From Neelides folsomi (taxonomy: Eukaryota; Arthropoda; Collembola; Neelipleona; Neelidae), in assembly GCA_034687125.1 (NCBI GenBank), contig JAQGBZ010000395.1, positions 1-55,289 on the forward strand: a DNA stretch of 55,289 bases. The letters are read 5' to 3'. Positions 49,242-55,289 of this stretch are shown one piece after another. Positions within the stretch are counted from its first letter, which is position 1. Each line of letters starts with the position of its first letter. A program made the translations under genes and the position numbers. The notes under the pieces are model-generated. The model had not been told where the DNA came from and made no database searches. It worked only from the letters and a program-made list of their open reading frames with translations.

Positions 49242-51841
49242 AAACACTTCCGTGCAATAATTTAATTTTTATATTTTACTTTAACACCATTCCTCGCCAA
49301 GTAGGTTGTTTTAGAATAGGAAATATTAATGTTAAGATACATTTTAAATAATGTGAATCGCAATGTTCAAGATTGTTTTAATTTTCGGTTGTAATTTTGT
49401 TAGTTTATAATAGAGCATTCCTAACCCGAGCTAGTTATTTAAAGATATACAATTGAACGAATCATGAATGATTTTTTCATTCTGGCCATATTTGTTAAGT
49501 CGAATAATTTTTTAACTATTGTTTTATCTTTGCTACACAAATTAGATAACTTTTGTATTATTTCAGTTTAATAATTTATCAAATGTATTACTACCTTATA
49601 CAAACTAATGCAACTGCTTGTTCCATGCTCGTTTTTTAAATACGAAAAAACCAATCTCTGTTAACAATTAATAATTAGTATTCAATTCAGTACTTAATGA
49701 CATGCACCTTAATATTCCTTAAAAGAGATAACTGCATAAAAGGTACATGTAACATTTGAATCTCATCGTTTTCTATTGTCAAGTTAAAAGAAATTTTATA
49801 CATTCTTATATGGTAAGAAGTTGGTTTTGATCTTACTTTGCTCTATGAAGAAGAAGGTGTATTTGCATTGTTCTGTACGTGTAATTTGAGTAATTGCATG
49901 GAGGCTATTATTATAATTTCATTAGGAATCATTATTCTTTTAATATCAACTTGAATAAATTATGAAGAATGACTCCCATCCTTTGTAGATTCAAATATCG
50001 CTCTTGCCTATATACGAATCATAAATTAATAGAATTTTTGAAAAGGACTCTTTTTGGTGATTTAGAAAGGGATGATTTGACCAGGAGTAAGTAGTGGAAG
50101 AGATTGAAGGGAACGAACACCCTTTTAGCTTAAGGGAAGGTTGGAACGTTGGAAGTGTGAAGCCGTGCGGTAATAATGAGACATGAAACTCTCTTCTAAT
50201 AATTAGAGCTTTCTCTTCCAAATAATTAAATTCCAGGATGAGTGTTTGATATTGGTTTGTGTGTATAAGAGGAGGATGGGTATATAATCTACATAGGGAT
50301 GTAGGCGGGGAAGAGCAATTTGCTCTCATTACTCACACCAAATGAATTGATGTTTAATAATTGTAATCCCCGTAATCAGCATTATCTGACTGTCATCTTT
50401 TCTCCTATACCTCCAACTTTGCCTTCTTCATCCTCTTCTGAAGGAAGGAAGTGGCAGGTCTGAGAGTTTTAGCGCCATTTTCATTTTTACCGTTTGATTC
50501 AACGAGGCTCCTGTGTTCCTCCTTTGTACAAGTATAAACATTTATGATGAGCGATGTTAAATACTAAAATCATGTCTAATCCAATTAAGACTCACTTTCC
50601 GTTGAGTGTTTTTCCTTTTTATTACGTGCGTTTATTGAGTTGGAACAATTGGAGCTCTGATGAAAGAGTTGGTCTCAGAACAATGCAAATATTTCATTCT
50701 GCTAATTAAATGATTTTCCTATTTAGAAGACAATGAGCAGAGGGTTTAATAACGATTTCATAGCGGTAATAGCTTACTTACGATTAACTACATAATTGCT
50801 CCCTTGTGAATTGTAGCAGCTGAGTTTTCAAAGGCTAACACGATTAACTCCTAAGGTTTATTTTTATTTATGCATTTTTAATGATAACAAAGTAATAAAC
50901 TACCCAGTTACAAGTTACCCAATAATGAAACTTTAATGCTAGAGCTTTTCCTCTTCATTTTGCAATTTTTGCCAGTTTTTATACTACAATTACAATTTAA
51001 AATAAGTTATATTTTAAACAATGTATTTGTAAAAATGATGCTTAAATACCTAATGTATGTAATTTCTCATAAAGTTAAATGATTATCATTCCATGAGTTG
51101 TTGTGAATGGGAGAAGTAGGAGTTGTGTTTACATTAAAATAATGCCATATTAGTATTTATTGTGCTAGGATGTAAAGAATTGACTCAACGCGGTGAATCT
51201 GTGGAAAAGTAGATGAGTTTGTTAAGAATTATAGAGAAGTTCAATTGTCAGTTATAATCAAGCGATTGAGCGAATTGTCAAAGAGAAGTTTGTCATCCGT
51301 CGACTTCTATAAAATAACGATGTTTAAAATAAATAACTATTAATTAAAATAAAATTGATAAATTCGGTTCTCTTTGGAATAGAAATTGTGTCTGGATGTG
51401 AACGATTTTAAATGGAAACGTGAATAGCCACAAATTGTTAAAATAAAACAAATACCTTCATAAATATGATTGTTAAGAAATAGGAAAGCACTAGAAACTC
51501 CTATTATTAAATATTCCTCTGTACTATGCGTGTTAATGTGTAAGAAGTGTAGGTTTTGAACATCCTCATCTTTGTTCACGTTTTTTGAGGAAGGCCGTTA
51601 ACTCAACCCGTTGTAAGTGTTGAAAATGAACACAACAAATAGCCATGATGATTATTTAATGAGACATGGGTCGTGTAATACAATGAATGAATCATGTAAT
51701 AAAATGAACAACTAACACCTTTTAAATCTCATTTTGATAATTAATTATTTTCATATTTCTTTAATTGAATTGGTACTTCAACTTCTGGAATAAGTTCAAG
51801 AATATCGGTAGATGAGCAGTCCAAATGAGGCGTGAAGAACT
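49242..51841. other. Convergent spacer between the testican and ADH genes
   Basis: 2.6 kb of mostly AT-rich DNA between two converging 3' ends. I find no gene, RNA or inverted-repeat element. The ORF at 49991-50329 on the minus strand has no recognisable features. Confidence 0.5.
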
Positions 51842-53475
<1,634 letters not shown>

Positions 53476-54837
53476 CTAATTTCAATTTCACACCTCAGCC
53501 CACATCCAATTCCAACTTTTCACTTCCCATTAATAATGTTTCAAAATCAAAATGGAGTTGATACTACAAAGTTATATAATAAAGTATTAGAAATAGGAAA
53601 CTCATCTTGAGTCTCAAGATAAAACTCGTCAAAAATTAAATGCCACAAATCCCAGGTTTCATTCCCGACCACTTCCTTCGTATTCTTTTGCTTCAGTGGA
53701 AAAGTATGAGAGGAATGAAGTCACCGAAGAGAATGCATCCATTTGTCTGTCAATTTCATTCTTTGCCTACAATGCACAATGCAGACTGCATCGGAAAGTG
53801 GTTAATTATATGGTATGTATCCTCGTATCTATTATTTGCATATTGCATGTGTTTGATATAAAATAACCGCTAATGTCAGATCTTACAAAATGAGATGCAC
53901 AATGAAGGCAGGTACCTAATTATAAAAATTCGAATCTTGAATACTTATACACATAATACAGGTACACAATGTATGTATGAACTATAAAGACACTTTTAGT
54001 TATGGTACCTCTAACTTTACTATTAAAGAGGATGAATTTGAAATTATATTATAATGCTAATTCAAATATTAATGCAAACTTTGCCAATACATTTTCAATG
54101 CATTTTTTTGTTGTTTATTAATAATAAGTTTTAAGAATGTAATGTAAGTAGGATAGGTGTATGTATCAGTTTGTATTCAAACTACTGATACATAACGAAC
54201 ATTACAAGTACCTAGAAACTTTCATACAAATACTAATTGTCTACAAAAAAGTAGGATTCTTTTATCATCATACTGCACTTTCATTCAAGAATGAATCCAG
54301 ATTGAGATCTTACTACACAGGGAATTTTTACTTCCTTTTGCCTGTCAACATTTGAGTACAATGTAAAAGTACACAAAAGTATGACTTCATAATCAGCTCG
54401 ATGAGTTTTCATAAAAACCCACGCTGACTCTTTTTTCCTTAAACTCGCCAAACCCTTCTAAAATGAAATGCAGAGGTAAATTGCTGAATGACTCCTTCCT
54501 TCAACACAATTGGATGAGAAGTCGGAAAACAAAAAGATGTTTAGTGAAGAGGCAATGAAGCGATTATTATTAACGAATTTCTCAATTAATTTGATGATTT
54601 ATTTCCCCATTCCCTTTCATTTGTCCCGAGGTTGGAAAATCCTCAGAGACTCAAAGAAAAGAATAAACTACAAGAAGTACCGGGAATACCAAATTGCAAT
54701 CCTCAAATATTTTTTATGCGTCATATCTATTATGGCATAGACATTCTTAGTTTCTTCCTATTATACACACCGGCTCATCCTCATTTTCCTCATCGTTCCT
54801 CATCCTCATCATTCAATTAAATAAATACAAAGTGAGC
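53476..54837 (-). other. Probable ADH intron
   Basis: No reading frame in this stretch encodes the missing N-terminal ADH segment (the Cys-rich zinc loop or the GHEGAG motif), so it is best read as intron. Short ORFs on both strands have no protein character. Confidence 0.5.
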
Positions 54838-55151
54838 CATTTGGGTCGGGAAAGATAGGGAAAACGAGTAATGTATTAATCATAGGAAAAAATATGATCT
54901 AAAATTAAAACCATATAAAATCCAGCAAAGCATCCAAGCTGTTGTGGATTCAATAACTCCAGAGATGTTAACAAATGTATTCAACAATCTGCAAAGAAGA
55001 GTGGAATTGTGCCTGGAACAGAATGGGGGACATTCCGAGCATCTTCTATAAATCCATATTATTTATTTTATAAGTTTTCCTATGATTAATACATATCCCT
55101 ATGTTTAATGGGGATATGTATTAATACTACATACCCAAATGGATCACTTTG
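54838..55151 (+). mobile_element. Internally deleted mariner-like element with a transposase C-terminal remnant
   Basis: The 19-bp ends CAAAGTGAGCCATTTGGGT (54838-54856) and, inverted, 55133-55151 differ at one base, and both are flanked by TA. A second, inner pair (54871-54890 and 55075-55094) is a perfect 20-bp inverted repeat, and a 15-bp hairpin lies at 55085-55125. Between them, the plus-strand frame 54917-55051 encodes 45 codons ending in CLEQNGGHSEHLL and a stop. Such an acidic/aromatic GGH-EHLL tail is typical of the C-terminus of Tc1/mariner-like DDE transposases. The catalytic domain is gone, so the copy cannot move by itself. Confidence 0.85.
54917..55051 (+). pseudogene. Transposase C-terminal fragment
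   Basis: The frame reads KIQQSIQAVVDSITPEML, then NVFNNLQRRVELCLEQNG and GHSEHLL before a stop. This is the pattern of the last helix and tail of mariner/Tc1-type transposases. There is no start codon and no DDE/DDD catalytic motif upstream; the rest was lost when the element was internally deleted. Assignment rests on remembered family pattern only. Confidence 0.65.
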
Positions 55152-55289
55152 TAAACTCCCCGACAATTGTTTAAAACTACAATAAAAATAAATGAATTTA
55201 GGTGAAGAGGGTATTTTAAAAATTCAAATATTGGCATGCATAAAGGCTTTACGCTTGTAATTAATAATCCATCATAAAATTCTTCAAAA

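Noticed and set aside
53640..53861. Plus-strand ORF next to the ADH gene
   Set aside because: Checked in both directions for the missing ADH N-terminus; neither strand carries the zinc-loop or GHE motif.

Overview
The window is a stretch of nuclear genome from an animal. It is AT-rich, and the genes are split by canonical GT-AG introns. The families present (HEXA/B-type beta-hexosaminidase, MARF1/limkain-b1, PAXBP1/GCFC, testican/SPOCK, class III alcohol dehydrogenase) are metazoan. Very AT-rich spacers, many small DNA-transposon relics and compact introns in most genes would suit an arthropod, perhaps a small crustacean, but that is an impression and not a placement. Nothing looks bacterial, viral or organellar.

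Layout, left to right. (1) 1-300: a GTAAC-rich tandem repeat with an 83-bp period. (2) 973-3748, minus: a secreted GH20 beta-hexosaminidase in nine exons, with an unusual repetitive Ser/Thr tail that ends in a hydrophobic, GPI-signal-like segment. (3) 4581-5263 and 6303-6967, plus: two small unrecognised secreted proteins, each with a TATA box and an intron just after the signal peptide, possibly distant paralogues. (4) 7427-15487, minus: a MARF1-type RNA regulator with a NYN nuclease domain, two RRMs and a long LOTUS array, about 1423 aa. (5) 16774-17507: a terminal-inverted-repeat element in the spacer. (6) 18680-22107, minus: an eight-finger C2H2 protein whose start codon is the last three bases of its first coding exon; its first large intron carries a second TIR element and a GC-rich island. 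(7) 22535-26516, plus: a PAXBP1/GCFC homologue in eleven exons, transcribed divergently from the zinc-finger gene across about 430 bp; one intron carries a third TIR element. (8) 27378-49241, plus: a testican proteoglycan, 509 aa in twelve exons over 21.9 kb, with far larger introns than any neighbour. (9) 51842-53475, minus: the 3' part of a class III alcohol dehydrogenase; its 5' exons lie beyond the right edge. (10) 54838-55151: an internally deleted mariner-like element that keeps only the C-terminal tail of a transposase-like ORF.

For the seven genes assembled over their full length, every exon phase closes, with lengths divisible by three and no internal stop, so those models are well supported by sequence alone. 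The weak points are the 3' end of the MARF1 gene, the 3' end of the zinc-finger gene and the missing 5' end of the ADH gene. The genes do not form a single pathway. The only group that may belong together is the adjacent pair of small secreted proteins. I found no previously undescribed multi-gene system. The best leads are the secreted pair, the hexosaminidase tail and active-site change, and four separate families of small inverted-repeat elements placed in introns and spacers.
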